64,000 nucleotides of DNA from Massilia sp. CFBP 13721 (lineage in GTDB: Bacteria; Pseudomonadota; Gammaproteobacteria; Burkholderiales; Burkholderiaceae_D). The translations under genes and the position numbers were made by a program. The notes beneath the pieces were generated by a model. That model had not been told where the DNA came from, ran no database searches, and saw only the letters and a program-made list of their open reading frames with translations. Shown one piece after another: positions 25,642-34,670 of the stretch; the stretch's first letter is position 1; the number at the start of each line of letters is the position of its first letter. The stretch spans positions 1 to 64,000 of the forward strand of contig NZ_JACYUY010000003.1 of NCBI RefSeq assembly GCF_014842025.1, given 5' to 3'.

Positions 25642-26553
25642 ATGCAGCAATTCCTAGGTATTTTCATCGTGCTCGGCTGCGTGTTCGGCGGCTTCGCACT
25701 GATGGGCGGCACGGTCACTGCGATCTGGCACCCGATTGAAATCCTGATCATCGTCGGCGCCGCCTTTGGCGCCCTCGTGATCGGCAACGAAAAGCACGTG
25801 CTGACCGAAATGGCGCACCAGCTGAAAAAAATCGCCTCGCGTAAAAAGCACGACTCGGAATTCCAGCGCCAGCTGCTGTTGCTGATGTACGAACTGCTGC
25901 AACTGGCCGCCGGCGGCCTGAAAGCCCTTGATGCCCACGTCGAGGCGCCGAAGGACAGCGCGATCTTCCAGCGCTATCCGCGCATCCTGGACGAGCCGAA
26001 GCTGCTGGCATTCATCGTCGATAACTTCCGCCTGATGGCGATGGGTAAGATCAACGCCCACGAACTCGAAGGCGTGCTCGAACAGGAACTCGGCGCCATC
26101 CACGAAGAACTCATGCAGCCGTCGAAGTCGCTCCATAAAATCGCCGAAGGCATGCCCGGTTTCGGCATCCTGGCCGCCGTCCTCGGCATCGTGATGGCCA
26201 TGTACTCGGTGGCCGAAGGCGCCGACTCGGGCGCGATCGCCGAAAAGGTCGGCGCGGCGATGGTCGGTACCTTCATCGGCATCTTCTTCTGCTACGGCTT
26301 GCTCGACCCGCTGTCGAACATGATGAAGCAGCTGGTCAACGGCGAAGCCTCGACCATGGAAACCGTCAAGGTGGTGCTGTGCACCCACGTGGCCGGCAAG
26401 CCCGCCCTGCTGGCGATCGACGCCGGCCGGCGCCTGATCCAGCTGAACACGAAGCCGAGCTTCGCCCAGCTCGAGCAGTGGATCAATGCCATGGGCGGCG
26501 AAGACGAATCGCAGAACAAGCGGCGCCGCACGGGCGACCGCATGACGGGGTAA
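25642..26553 (+). CDS. motA: Flagellar stator protein MotA (LafT type)
   Basis: The 303-residue inner-membrane stator subunit has four membrane helices (about 5-25, 32-50, 168-190 and 202-225). The cytoplasmic loop carries the FliG-contacting region (FQRQLLLLMYELLQLAAGGL, PKDSAIFQRYPRIL). The sequence is of the E. coli proton-driven type rather than the PomA type. It stands three bases before motB. Confidence 0.94.
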   Translation: MQQFLGIFIVLGCVFGGFALMGGTVTAIWHPIEILIIVGAAFGALVIGNEKHVLTEMAHQLKKIASRKKHDSEFQRQLLLLMYELLQLAAGGLKALDAHVEAPKDSAIFQRYPRILDEPKLLAFIVDNFRLMAMGKINAHELEGVLEQELGAIHEELMQPSKSLHKIAEGMPGFGILAAVLGIVMAMYSVAEGADSGAIAEKVGAAMVGTFIGIFFCYGLLDPLSNMMKQLVNGEASTMETVKVVLCTHVAGKPALLAIDAGRRLIQLNTKPSFAQLEQWINAMGGEDESQNKRRRTGDRMTG

Positions 26554-26556
26554 GCA

Positions 26557-27528
26557 GTGTCCAAGCCGAACGACAAGCAGCACGAACAGACCATCATCAA
26601 GCGTGGCGGCGGCAAGCACGACCACGACGAGCACGGCGGCGCCTGGAAAGTCGCGTTCGCCGACTTTTGCCTGGCCTTGCTGTCGCTGTTCCTGGTGCTG
26701 TGGCTGATGGCCGCGCGCGAAAAGGAAGCGGTGCAGAACATGATGAAGGATGCCGCCGCCGGCCAGCTCGAAGGCCCGGGCGACCGGCCGTCGATCGCAA
26801 CCGAGCCGCGCGGCAGCCTGATCGAACGCTTCCCGACGCTGCATGACGGTACTGGACCCGGCCCTGCCGCGGGTACCGGCGCAGCGGCGGCCGAGGCGCG
26901 CGTCACCTACGATTCGCCGGCCGACCTCGACGTGCTGTCGAAAAAGCTGGAAAAGATGAGCGAAGACGCCGGCCTGGCGGCCAACCTGCAAGCGGAAATC
27001 ACGCCTTACGGATTGCGCGTCATGTTGCACGATACCGACCGCCAGGGCATGTTCATGCGCGGCAGCGCGCTGCCGACCGGGCGTTTCGCGCGCCTGCTGC
27101 AAAAGATGGCGCCGCTGTTCGCGCAGATGGAAAACCAGATGCTGATCGTCGGCCATACCGACTCGGTACAATACACCTTCGCCGAAAAAACCGGCATGTC
27201 GAACTGGTCGCTGTCCTCGAACCGTGCGATGGCCGCGCGCGCCCAGCTCCTGCAAGGGGGCATGCGCGGCGACAGCGTGTTGCAGGTGGTCGGCATGGCC
27301 GACCGCGCGCCGCTCGACGCCAAACGTACCGATGCCGGCATCAACCGCCGCATCGAACTGATGATCCTGACGCGCGCCCAATCGCGCTCGGTGGCGGCGA
27401 TGTTCGGCGCGCCGGGCGCCACCGAAACCCTGCTCGAAGGCGTGTCGGTCAGCGCACCCGGCAAGGCAGCGATGCCAGCAAAGGCGGCTGACGACACCGC
27501 GTCGCTGCGCGGCCAACTGGCGAAGTAA
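26557..27528 (+). CDS. motB: Flagellar stator protein MotB (LafU type)
   Basis: The 323-residue protein starts with GTG at 26557. A single membrane helix (about residues 32-52, WKVAFADFCLALLSLFLVLW) carries the ion-binding aspartate (Asp36). The C-terminal OmpA-like domain (about 170-300: MLIVGHTDSVQYTF, AMAARAQLLQGGM) anchors the stator to peptidoglycan. A His/Asp-rich stretch precedes the helix. It immediately follows motA. Confidence 0.94.
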   Translation: MSKPNDKQHEQTIIKRGGGKHDHDEHGGAWKVAFADFCLALLSLFLVLWLMAAREKEAVQNMMKDAAAGQLEGPGDRPSIATEPRGSLIERFPTLHDGTGPGPAAGTGAAAAEARVTYDSPADLDVLSKKLEKMSEDAGLAANLQAEITPYGLRVMLHDTDRQGMFMRGSALPTGRFARLLQKMAPLFAQMENQMLIVGHTDSVQYTFAEKTGMSNWSLSSNRAMAARAQLLQGGMRGDSVLQVVGMADRAPLDAKRTDAGINRRIELMILTRAQSRSVAAMFGAPGATETLLEGVSVSAPGKAAMPAKAADDTASLRGQLAK

Positions 27529-27563
27529 GCATGACGATTCAATCGAAAACCCGAGGACCCCGC

Positions 27564-27848
27564 ATGAAAATCACTGGAACCGGCGCACCCAACGTCACCC
27601 CGGCCATGACGCCTGCGATCGGCGGCGCAGCGCCGGCGGCAGCATCTGCGGCAGCACCGGCGGCGGCAAGCAACGCTCCCCTGCAATCGGAAGTGCTGCA
27701 GCCGGCCGCCAAGGCGTTGGCCGCCCTGCCCGACTTCGACGCCGCGCGCGTGGCCGAACTGCGCGACGCGCTGGCCAAGGGCGAGCTGCCGTTCGACCCG
27801 GCGCGCCTCGCCGGCCTGATCCAGCGTTTTCATGGAGGACGCGGATGA
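27564..27848 (+). CDS. flgM: Anti-sigma28 factor FlgM
   Basis: The 94-residue protein binds FliA and is secreted once the hook is complete. ATG 27564 is preferred over 27531 because GAGGA sits six bases upstream and MKITGTG is a family-like start. An Ala-rich, disordered N-terminal half is followed by the helical C-terminal sigma-binding part (FDAARVAELRDALAKGELPFDPARLAGLIQRF). It overlaps flgN by four bases. Confidence 0.88.
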   Translation: MKITGTGAPNVTPAMTPAIGGAAPAAASAAAPAAASNAPLQSEVLQPAAKALAALPDFDAARVAELRDALAKGELPFDPARLAGLIQRFHGGRG

Positions 27849-28285
27849 GCCCGCAGTTGCCTCGGATGACTCGGCAGCAAGCGGTGGCCGCCCTGGCCGA
27901 TGGCGTCACGCAGGATCTCGATGCCGCGCAGAGTATCCACGCCCTGCTCGAACGCCAGTTCCAGGCCGCGCTACGCCACCAGGGCGCCGAACTCGGTGCC
28001 CTGGCCGCCGAACTGACGCCTGCCCTGGATGCAATGGAGGCACGCCGCAAGCAGCGCGTGGCGCTGGTGCGCGCCCTGCACGGCGCTGACGGCACGATGG
28101 CCGGCTTCATCGCGGCCCAGCCGGAACCCGGCCGCGCCAGGCTGGCGAACGCATGGACCGAACTGGAACGCCTGGTCGTCGCCTGCAAGGGCGCCACCAC
28201 CCGTAACGGCAACCTGCTGGCCGAACAATTCACGGTGATGCAGCGCGTGCTGCATGATTCGGATGGTACCTATGCGCCACGCTGA
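27845..28285 (+). CDS. flgN: Flagellar chaperone FlgN
   Basis: The 146-residue, mostly helical protein is placed by synteny (flgM-flgN) and by the long amphipathic helices and C-terminal TRNGNLLAEQFTVMQRVLHDS, typical of FlgN. It chaperones the hook-filament junction proteins FlgK and FlgL, both encoded in this locus. Confidence 0.85.
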   Translation: MSPQLPRMTRQQAVAALADGVTQDLDAAQSIHALLERQFQAALRHQGAELGALAAELTPALDAMEARRKQRVALVRALHGADGTMAGFIAAQPEPGRARLANAWTELERLVVACKGATTRNGNLLAEQFTVMQRVLHDSDGTYAPR

Positions 28286-28991
28286 TTTTTCGACAAGCGC
28301 CATTTCGGCCACACTGCCGACCGCCCCGACCCGGCCAACGGGCGCCATCGGCGGCGGCAGCGGTTTCGGGCGCGCCTTTGCCGACGTCCAGGGTGAAGTC
28401 GCCAACTTCATCCAGAACGGCGGCGGCGCGTCCACGCCCGCGCTGACGCCGGAAGGCAGCCTGTGGCATGCGCGCAGCGCCGCCGCGGTGCTGGCCGCGC
28501 CGGACGCCGACGCGGGTTCGAACAGCGACGACCAGCAAGCCTTCCTCGACAACATCGCGCCATGGGCGCGCGAAGCCGCGGACAAACTCGGCGTCGCCCC
28601 GGAACTGGTGCAGGCACACGCCGCACTCGAATCGGGCTGGGGCCAGCGCCCGATCCGCAACGCGGGCGGCGACAGCAGCCATAACCTGTTCGGCATCAAG
28701 GCGGGCGGCAAGTGGGATGGCGCAGTGGCCGAATCGACCACCACCGAATACGTCGGCGGCGCCGCCATCAAAACGAAGGAGCGCTTCCGTGCCTATCCGG
28801 ACGGCGCCGCCGCTTTCCGCGACTACGCGCAAATGCTGCTCGATAACCCGCGCTACAAAGGCGCGATCGGCGCCGGCAGCGATGCCCATGCCTTTGCCCA
28901 GGGCTTGGCCAAAGGGGGCTATGCCACCGACCCGGCCTACGCCGCCAAGCTGGCGCGCCTGGCCGGCAAGCTGCAGGGATCTAACGGCTGA
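28272..28991 (+). CDS. Stand-alone flagellar glucosaminidase (FlgJ C-domain type)
   Basis: This 239-residue protein carries only the peptidoglycan hydrolase half of FlgJ. Residues about 75-235 show the glucosaminidase (GH73-type) fold landmarks: LGVAPELVQAHAALESGWGQ with the probable catalytic Glu, SSHNLFGIKAGGKW, TTEYVGG, and FRAYPDGAAAFRDYAQML. No signal peptide is visible, so it is presumably exported through the flagellar apparatus, as FlgJ is. An upstream in-frame ATG (28254) cannot be excluded. It overlaps flgN by 14 bases and its end overlaps flgA on the other strand. The rod-cap half of FlgJ is a separate gene at 35910. Confidence 0.85.
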   Translation: MRHADFSTSAISATLPTAPTRPTGAIGGGSGFGRAFADVQGEVANFIQNGGGASTPALTPEGSLWHARSAAAVLAAPDADAGSNSDDQQAFLDNIAPWAREAADKLGVAPELVQAHAALESGWGQRPIRNAGGDSSHNLFGIKAGGKWDGAVAESTTTEYVGGAAIKTKERFRAYPDGAAAFRDYAQMLLDNPRYKGAIGAGSDAHAFAQGLAKGGYATDPAYAAKLARLAGKLQGSNG

Positions 28992-29730
28992 CGCGCACGC
29001 TGTCGACCGGCTCGACCGTACCGGGCGCAACCACGCGCATGCGCAGCGTCTGCCCGCTGCTGCTGTTCTTCACCCGGATCGTTGCGCCTTTCGCACCGGC
29101 GTCCAGCGCCTCGCCGGCCGTGCTGACTTCGATCCCTTCGATCCGCGCAATCATCACCACCGCATCTCCGCGTTTGACCACGACCGGCGCCGTTAACGAA
29201 CTGTTACGCAGAACGTCGCCCGCGCGCAACATTCTGCGGCTGGATTGCCCTACTGCATCGCTTGGGACCGTCACGGGGTCCGCAATCCTGGTAATGTCAC
29301 GTTGCCCTACGGTAAGATGAGCGTCGGCAATCATCTCGTTGGCGGCAACTGGCGTCGCCAGGACCACCACCGATGCCGAGATGCGGGCCCGGACGATGTA
29401 TTCGAGCCGGGCGGCGCCAGGGCCGGGACAGCGCACCGCAAAGCGCATGCGCGTCGCCTGGCGGGTATCGACCGTATCGACCTGGACCGGCCCCTGGCAG
29501 GCAGGCGCCACGCGCGGCGGCACGACCGTGAGGTCGAACTGGGCGTCGGTCAGTCCCGACGCGGCGGCCTGTGCTTCCAGCTGGGCGCGGGCAGCCTCCT
29601 CGACCTGGCTGGTGATGGAAAGGACGGCGGGCGCGGCGGCTGCCTGCAGCGCAGCCAGCAGCATCGGCAAGACCATAGGCAGGACCATAAAACGAGCGGC
29701 ACGAACAATCATTGCGACAAACCCCGACAT
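28981..29730 (-). CDS. flgA: Flagellar P-ring assembly chaperone FlgA
   Basis: The periplasmic protein is needed to build the P ring from FlgI. With the start at 29730 (MSGFVAMIVRAARFM) it has 249 residues, a hydrophobic signal peptide (about 1-30) ending in an AxA-like site, and a C-terminal SAF domain (about 125-245: ANEMIADAHLTVGQRD, GQSSRRMLRAGDVLRNSSLT). Alternative starts at 29712 or 29745 are possible. It is divergent from flgB, the usual layout. Confidence 0.9.
   Translation of the reverse strand: MSGFVAMIVRAARFMVLPMVLPMLLAALQAAAAPAVLSITSQVEEAARAQLEAQAAASGLTDAQFDLTVVPPRVAPACQGPVQVDTVDTRQATRMRFAVRCPGPGAARLEYIVRARISASVVVLATPVAANEMIADAHLTVGQRDITRIADPVTVPSDAVGQSSRRMLRAGDVLRNSSLTAPVVVKRGDAVVMIARIEGIEVSTAGEALDAGAKGATIRVKNSSSGQTLRMRVVAPGTVEPVDSVRVSR
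29290..29318 (+). promoter_or_regulatory. Promoter-like copy of the fliE upstream 19-mer, inside flgA antisense
   Basis: CGTTGCCCTACGGTAAGAT at 29300-29318 is identical to 15247-15265. Here it lies antisense in flgA and points to flgB, 467 bases downstream. The -35-like GGTAAT keeps the 17-base spacing. It could be a promoter or regulator site for the flgB operon, or a chance match. Confidence 0.25.
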
Positions 29731-29784
29731 CAAAGAGTGCCCCATTCTAACGAAACACACTGCAGTTCACGACGGAGATCGACC

Positions 29785-30144
29785 ATGACGATTAATTTTA
29801 AGGACGCACTGGGAGTCCACGCCGAAGCGCTGAACGTGCGCGCCGAGCGTACCCGTGTGCTGGCCGCGAACATCGCCAACGAAAGCACGCCAGGCTACAC
29901 GGCGCGCGACCTCGACTTCGCTGCGGTGATGCAGGAACGTGCCGCGGACGAAAATGGCGAACTGTCGCTGGGCGACGGCGAAGCCCTGTACCGCGTGCCC
30001 TTCCACCCCAGCGCCGACGGCAATACCGTCGAAATCGGCGTCGAGCAGGCCGCGTTCTCGCAAAACGCTTCCGACTTCCAGACCAGCCTCACCTTCATCA
30101 ACATGAAGCTGCGCGGCCTGCAAAAAGCCATCAGCGGTCAATAA
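29785..30144 (+). CDS. flgB: Proximal rod protein FlgB
   Basis: The 119-residue rod subunit is secreted without a signal peptide. It has the rod-family signature near the N-terminus (RTRVLAANIANESTPGYTARDLDF) and the C-terminal helix LTFINMKLRGLQKAI. GGAG sits seven bases before ATG 29785. It opens the flgB-L operon. Confidence 0.96.
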   Translation: MTINFKDALGVHAEALNVRAERTRVLAANIANESTPGYTARDLDFAAVMQERAADENGELSLGDGEALYRVPFHPSADGNTVEIGVEQAAFSQNASDFQTSLTFINMKLRGLQKAISGQ

Positions 30145-30163
30145 AGGCGGGGCAATAACAAAT

Positions 30164-30568
30164 ATGAGTTTCAAGGATATCTCCACCATCGCCGGTTCGG
30201 CCATGACGGCGCAGTCGGTGCGCCTCAACACCATCGCCTCGAACCTGGCCAACGCCGACACCGCCGCGCCGTCGGAAGCCGAAGCCTACCGCGCCCGTAA
30301 GCCAGTCTTTGCCGCCGTGATGGAAAACGACGCCGGCGGGCGCGTACAGGTGCTCGACGTCGTGCAAAGCGCCGACCCGGTGCGCAAGGTCTACGAGCCG
30401 GGCAACCCGCTGGCCAACGCCGAAGGCATGGTCGTCTACTCGAACGTGAATTCCGTGGCCGAAATGGCCGACATGATGTCCGCCTCGCGCGCCTTCGAGA
30501 CCAATGTCGAGGTGCTGGGCCGGATCAAATCGATGCAGCAGTCGCTGCTGAAACTGGGCGAAGGCTGA
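30164..30568 (+). CDS. flgC: Proximal rod protein FlgC
   Basis: The 134-residue rod subunit has the N-terminal rod signature (VRLNTIASNLANADTA) and the conserved C-terminal helices (YSNVNSVAEMADMMSASRAFETNVEVL). It lies 19 bases after flgB and five before flgD. Confidence 0.96.
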   Translation: MSFKDISTIAGSAMTAQSVRLNTIASNLANADTAAPSEAEAYRARKPVFAAVMENDAGGRVQVLDVVQSADPVRKVYEPGNPLANAEGMVVYSNVNSVAEMADMMSASRAFETNVEVLGRIKSMQQSLLKLGEG

Positions 30569-30572
30569 CCGC

Positions 30573-31247
30573 ATGCTAACCAATAATTCCCTCGCAAGCC
30601 CGAACAATACCGCCACCAGGGCCGATGCCGTCTCGACCAGTGCCGACGTCTCCGCCAACAAGGACATGTTCACCAAGCTGCTCGTGGCCCAGATCCGCAA
30701 CCAGGATCCGCTGGCGCCGTCGGACCCGAGCCAGTTCGTCAACCAGCTGTCGCAGCTGTCGCAAACCGAAGCCTTGCAAAGCCTCTCCAAAACCACCAGC
30801 GCCAGCGCCAGCGTGCTGCAAAGCCTGCAAGTGCTGGCGATGGGCGGCCAGGTGGGATCGACTGTGACCGTCGCCGCCGACCGCGTGCGCTTGGACGGCG
30901 CGCCGGTAGCGGGCAGCGTCCGGCTGCCGTCGGCCAGCAGCGCCACCAGCCTGGTGCTGACTGGCGCCGATGGCCAGGCACATACCCTGTCGCTGCCGTT
31001 CCACACGGCTGGCGCACAACCATTCACCATCGACCCGGCCGCCCTCGGCCTGGCCCCGGGCAGCTACGCGATCGCGGCCCGGAGCGCCGACGGTGCCGCG
31101 GTCCCGGTCGAACTCGCCGGCCGTGTCGACAGCGTGCGCCTGTCGGGCACCGGCGCCGTCGTATTGCAGGTGGCTGGCGTCGGCGACGTCGACCCGTCCG
31201 CCATCACTGGTTTCAACGGCAAGGCCGCCACGGTCGCCGCCAACTAA
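30573..31247 (+). CDS. flgD: Hook cap protein FlgD
   Basis: The 224-residue scaffolding protein caps the growing hook. The N-terminal export and cap region (KDMFTKLLVAQIRNQDPLAP, SQFVNQLSQLSQTEALQ) and the C-terminal FlgD Ig/tudor-like domains (SLVLTGADGQ, ALGLAPGSYAIAARSADG) are in place. ATG 30573 follows the flgC stop by four bases. Confidence 0.95.
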   Translation: MLTNNSLASPNNTATRADAVSTSADVSANKDMFTKLLVAQIRNQDPLAPSDPSQFVNQLSQLSQTEALQSLSKTTSASASVLQSLQVLAMGGQVGSTVTVAADRVRLDGAPVAGSVRLPSASSATSLVLTGADGQAHTLSLPFHTAGAQPFTIDPAALGLAPGSYAIAARSADGAAVPVELAGRVDSVRLSGTGAVVLQVAGVGDVDPSAITGFNGKAATVAAN

Positions 31248-31262
31248 TTCAAGGAACGTGAC

Positions 31263-32450
31263 ATGAGCTTCAACATCGCCCTCTCCGGTATCCAGGCCAT
31301 CAACGAGCAGCTGGAAGCCGTCTCGAACAATATCGCCAACTCGAGCACCTACGGCTTCAAGAGCAGCCGCGCCAACTTCTCCGCCATGTACGCCGGCGAG
31401 CAGGCGAACGGCGTCTCGGTCGGTTCGCTGACCCAGAATATCGGCACCAACGGTTCGGTCGAATCGACCGGCCGCTCGCTCGACGCCGCCATCGAAGGCC
31501 GCGGCTTCTTCGTCAGCCGCGACAGCCAGGGCACGATGTCGTACAGCCGCGTCGGCATTTTCGCAGCCGACAACAACGGCAACCTGATCGACGCCGTCGG
31601 CCGCAAGGTGCAGGGCTATGGCCCGTCCGTGAACGGCACGCTCGGCACCATGGGCGACATCAAGATCCCGACCGGCCAGATCGCCGCCAAGGCCTCGACC
31701 GGCGTGAATTTCGTCGGCAACCTGTCGGCCGACTGGGCGCCGCCCACCAACGCGGCCTTCGACGCCAGCAAGCCTGACAGCTACAACATGGTCAAGCAAT
31801 CGGTCCTGTACGATTCGCTCGGCACCCAGCACACCGTGTCGCAGTACTTCGTCAAGGGCGCCAGCAACAGCGTCACCGTGCACTACGGCTTCGACGGCGC
31901 GGCGCCGGCCGCCACGAAAACGCTGAACTTCGACGCCCTCGGCCAGCTGCCGGCGGCGACGGGCAGCGGCGCGCTGACCCTGACCCCGACCAACGGCGCG
32001 GCGCCGATCAACTTCTCGATCGACTACACCGGCACCACCCAGTTCGCCGGCGAAGCGACCAGCACCACCAACAGCACCGACGGCTATGCCTCGGGCACCT
32101 ACGTCGGCGTCGAGCTGGCGGCGGACGGCTCCGTCGTGGCGCGCTACAGCAACGAGCAGAAGCAGACCGTCGGCACCATCGCCCTGGCCACCTTCGGCAA
32201 CGAAGGCGCCCTCACCGCCACCAGCGACACCAGCTGGCAGGCGAATGCCGCCTCGGGCCTGGCCCTGTTCAGCACCCCGGGCGCGGGCCTGGCCGGCAAG
32301 CTCAATACCGGCTCGCTCGAAGGCTCGAACGTCGACATCACCTCGGAACTGGTCGGCCTGATGACCTCGCAGCGTAACTACCAGGCCAACTCGAAGGTCA
32401 TCACGACCGAGAACCAGATGATGCAAACCCTGATGCAGGCCCTCGGTTAA
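31263..32450 (+). CDS. flgE: Hook protein FlgE
   Basis: The 395-residue hook subunit has the N-terminal rod/hook motif (ISNNIANSS-type, here EAVSNNIANSSTYGFKSSR), a FlgE D2 domain in the middle, and the C-terminal motif EGSNVDITSELVGLMTSQRNYQANSKVITTE. Its size is typical of short-hook FlgE, and an AAGGA precedes the start. Confidence 0.96.
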   Translation: MSFNIALSGIQAINEQLEAVSNNIANSSTYGFKSSRANFSAMYAGEQANGVSVGSLTQNIGTNGSVESTGRSLDAAIEGRGFFVSRDSQGTMSYSRVGIFAADNNGNLIDAVGRKVQGYGPSVNGTLGTMGDIKIPTGQIAAKASTGVNFVGNLSADWAPPTNAAFDASKPDSYNMVKQSVLYDSLGTQHTVSQYFVKGASNSVTVHYGFDGAAPAATKTLNFDALGQLPAATGSGALTLTPTNGAAPINFSIDYTGTTQFAGEATSTTNSTDGYASGTYVGVELAADGSVVARYSNEQKQTVGTIALATFGNEGALTATSDTSWQANAASGLALFSTPGAGLAGKLNTGSLEGSNVDITSELVGLMTSQRNYQANSKVITTENQMMQTLMQALG

Positions 32451-32463
32451 GCGCTGACGCACC

Positions 32464-33189
32464 ATGGATAAACTGATCTTCACCGCCGTCTCCGGCGCCG
32501 AGCACACGCTGCGTGCCCAGCAGGTCCACGCCAACAACCTGGCCAACATGGACACGCCGGGCTTTCGCGCCAACCTCGAACTGGTGACGACCAACTCGCT
32601 CGGCGGCTACGGCTACGACGACGTGCACATGGCCAAGACCCAGGCCGACGCCATCTCGACCAAACCCGGCAGCGTGCGCGAAACCGGCCGTCCGCTCGAC
32701 GTGGCGATCACCGGCAGCGGCTATTTCGCGGTCGAATTCGGCGGCCAGGAGGCCTATACCCGCGCCGGGTCGATCGACATCGACGCCAACGGTGCGCTGT
32801 CGGTGGCCGGCCGCCCGCTGCTGGGCGAAGGCGGCCCGATCGTGCTGCCGCCGCACTCGGCGGTCGAAGTCGGGACCGACGGCACGATCTCGGTGCTGGC
32901 CGAAGGCGCAACCACGATGCAGACCATCGACAAGCTGCGCCTGGTGAATGCCGAAGGCCCCGAATTGACCAAGAACGAAGCCGGCCTGATCGTCGCCCGC
33001 AACGGCAACCCGCTGGAAGCGGATGCCAACGTCACCGTGCGCGGCCGCTCGCTCGAAGGCAGCAACGTCTCGGCCGTCGAAGAGATGGTCGCGACCATGG
33101 CCCTGAACCGCAGTTTCGAATTGCAGATGAAGCTGTTCCAGGCCGGCGACAAGATGAATGAAGCGGGCAACCGTTTATTGGGCGCGTAA
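32464..33189 (+). CDS. flgF: Proximal rod protein FlgF
   Basis: The 241-residue rod protein begins MDKLIFTAVSGAEHTLRAQQ with the motif NNLANMDTPGFRA. Its C-terminus carries LEGSNVSAVEEMVATMALNRSFELQMKLF, which distinguishes it from FlgG. It follows flgE by 13 bases. Confidence 0.96.
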   Translation: MDKLIFTAVSGAEHTLRAQQVHANNLANMDTPGFRANLELVTTNSLGGYGYDDVHMAKTQADAISTKPGSVRETGRPLDVAITGSGYFAVEFGGQEAYTRAGSIDIDANGALSVAGRPLLGEGGPIVLPPHSAVEVGTDGTISVLAEGATTMQTIDKLRLVNAEGPELTKNEAGLIVARNGNPLEADANVTVRGRSLEGSNVSAVEEMVATMALNRSFELQMKLFQAGDKMNEAGNRLLGA

Positions 33190-33214
33190 GCACGCCCGCT
33201 GACAGGAGAATTTC

Positions 33215-34000
33215 ATGAATCCAGCAATGTGGATCAGCAAGACCGGCGTGCAGGCGCAAGACGCCAAGCTGCAAGCCATCGCCAACAACCTCGCCAACGT
33301 CAACACCGTCGGCTTCAAGCGCGACCGCGTCGTGTTCGAAGACCTGCATTACCAAGTCGATGCCCAGCCGGGTGCGCAGAGTGCCGACAACACCGTCTCC
33401 AACGGCGTCCAGCTCGGTAACGGCACGCGCCTGGTCGGCACCCAGAAAGTGTTTACCAACGGTTCGCTGCAAACCACCAGCCAGCAGCTCGACGTCGCCA
33501 TCTCCGGCAACGGCTTCCTGCAGGTGCGCCGTCCGAACGGCGACGCCGCCTTCACCCGCGCCGGCCAGCTGCAGATCGATGCCAACGGCACCCTGGTGAA
33601 TGCCTCGGGCTTGCCGCTGGTGCCGCAAATTACCGTGCCGAACAACGCCACCGCGATCACCATCGCCGAAAACGGCACCGTCTCGGCCACCATTCCCGGC
33701 CAGGCGGCGCCCACCGAAATCGGCGCGCTGACGCTGACCGGCTTCGTCAATCCGGCCGGCCTGCTGGCGCTGGGCGAGAACCTGTTCTCGGAAACGGCCG
33801 CCAGCGGCGCGCCAACCGAAGGCCGTCCGGGCGACGGCGCGCTCGGCAAACTGAAGCAAGGCGCGCTCGAAGGCTCGAACGTGCAGGTCGTCGAAGAAAT
33901 GGTCGACATGATCGCCGCACAACGCACGTATGAGATGAATACCAAAGTGTTGTCGGCGGCTGACAATATGCTGCAATACCTGGCGCAGGCGGCGCGATAA
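33215..34000 (+). CDS. flgG: Distal rod protein FlgG
   Basis: The 261-residue rod protein has the canonical MWISKTGVQAQDAKLQAIAN start, NNLANVNTVGFKRDRVVFEDL, and C-terminus EGSNVQVVEEMVDMIAAQRTYEMNTKVL. AGGAG precedes the ATG. Its stop overlaps the flgH start by one base. Confidence 0.97.
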   Translation: MNPAMWISKTGVQAQDAKLQAIANNLANVNTVGFKRDRVVFEDLHYQVDAQPGAQSADNTVSNGVQLGNGTRLVGTQKVFTNGSLQTTSQQLDVAISGNGFLQVRRPNGDAAFTRAGQLQIDANGTLVNASGLPLVPQITVPNNATAITIAENGTVSATIPGQAAPTEIGALTLTGFVNPAGLLALGENLFSETAASGAPTEGRPGDGALGKLKQGALEGSNVQVVEEMVDMIAAQRTYEMNTKVLSAADNMLQYLAQAAR

Positions 34001-34668
34001 TGATCCGTTCCAGCCTAGCGGCATTGAGCATGACGGGGTTGCTCGCGCTTTTGCTGGCCGGTTGCGCCACGCGCGCGCCGATCGCGGCGGCGCCTGAAGA
34101 GGATGCGGTGCCGGTGGCGCGCACGGTCCAGCGCGGCGTGTCCGGCGGCGTGTTCAGCAGCGATGCGCTGTCGCTGACCTCGGACGCGCGCGCCTACCGC
34201 GTCGGCGACGTGGTGACCGTGATCCTGCAGGAGACCACCCAGGCCAGCAAGCGCGCCGGCACCAGTTTCAGCAAGGGTTCGACGGTGGGCGTGACCCCGC
34301 TGGGCGTGCTCGGTAAAACCTTCGGCAAGACCGGCGTCGACATTTCCGCCGACCGCAGCTTCGCCGGCGACGCGACCAGCACCCAGCAGAACGCCTTGTC
34401 CGGCGCGCTGACTGTGATCGTGCAGGAAGTGCTGCCGAACGGGTTGCTGCGGGTGGCAGGCGAAAAGAACATGACCTTGAACCAGGGCGAAGAATTCGTC
34501 CGCCTGAAAGGTTATGTGCGCGCCGCCGACGTCGATGCCGACAACCAGGTGTCGTCGCTGCGCGTGGCCAATGCCCGCATCGCCTATTCGGCCAAGGGCG
34601 TGCTGGCCGATGCCAACTCGGCCGGCTGGCTGACCCGCTTCTTCACCGGCCCCTTGATGCCGTTTTAA
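34000..34668 (+). CDS. flgH: L-ring lipoprotein FlgH
   Basis: The 222-residue outer-membrane ring lipoprotein has a lipoprotein signal with lipobox LLAGC (Cys near residue 23). Family landmarks are DARAYRVGDVVTVILQETTQASK, a Ser/Thr/Gly-rich middle, and the C-terminal RVANARIAYSAKGVLADANSAGWLTRFF. A structured repeat separates it from flgI. Confidence 0.96.
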   Translation: MIRSSLAALSMTGLLALLLAGCATRAPIAAAPEEDAVPVARTVQRGVSGGVFSSDALSLTSDARAYRVGDVVTVILQETTQASKRAGTSFSKGSTVGVTPLGVLGKTFGKTGVDISADRSFAGDATSTQQNALSGALTVIVQEVLPNGLLRVAGEKNMTLNQGEEFVRLKGYVRAADVDADNQVSSLRVANARIAYSAKGVLADANSAGWLTRFFTGPLMPF

Positions 34669-34670
34669 CG

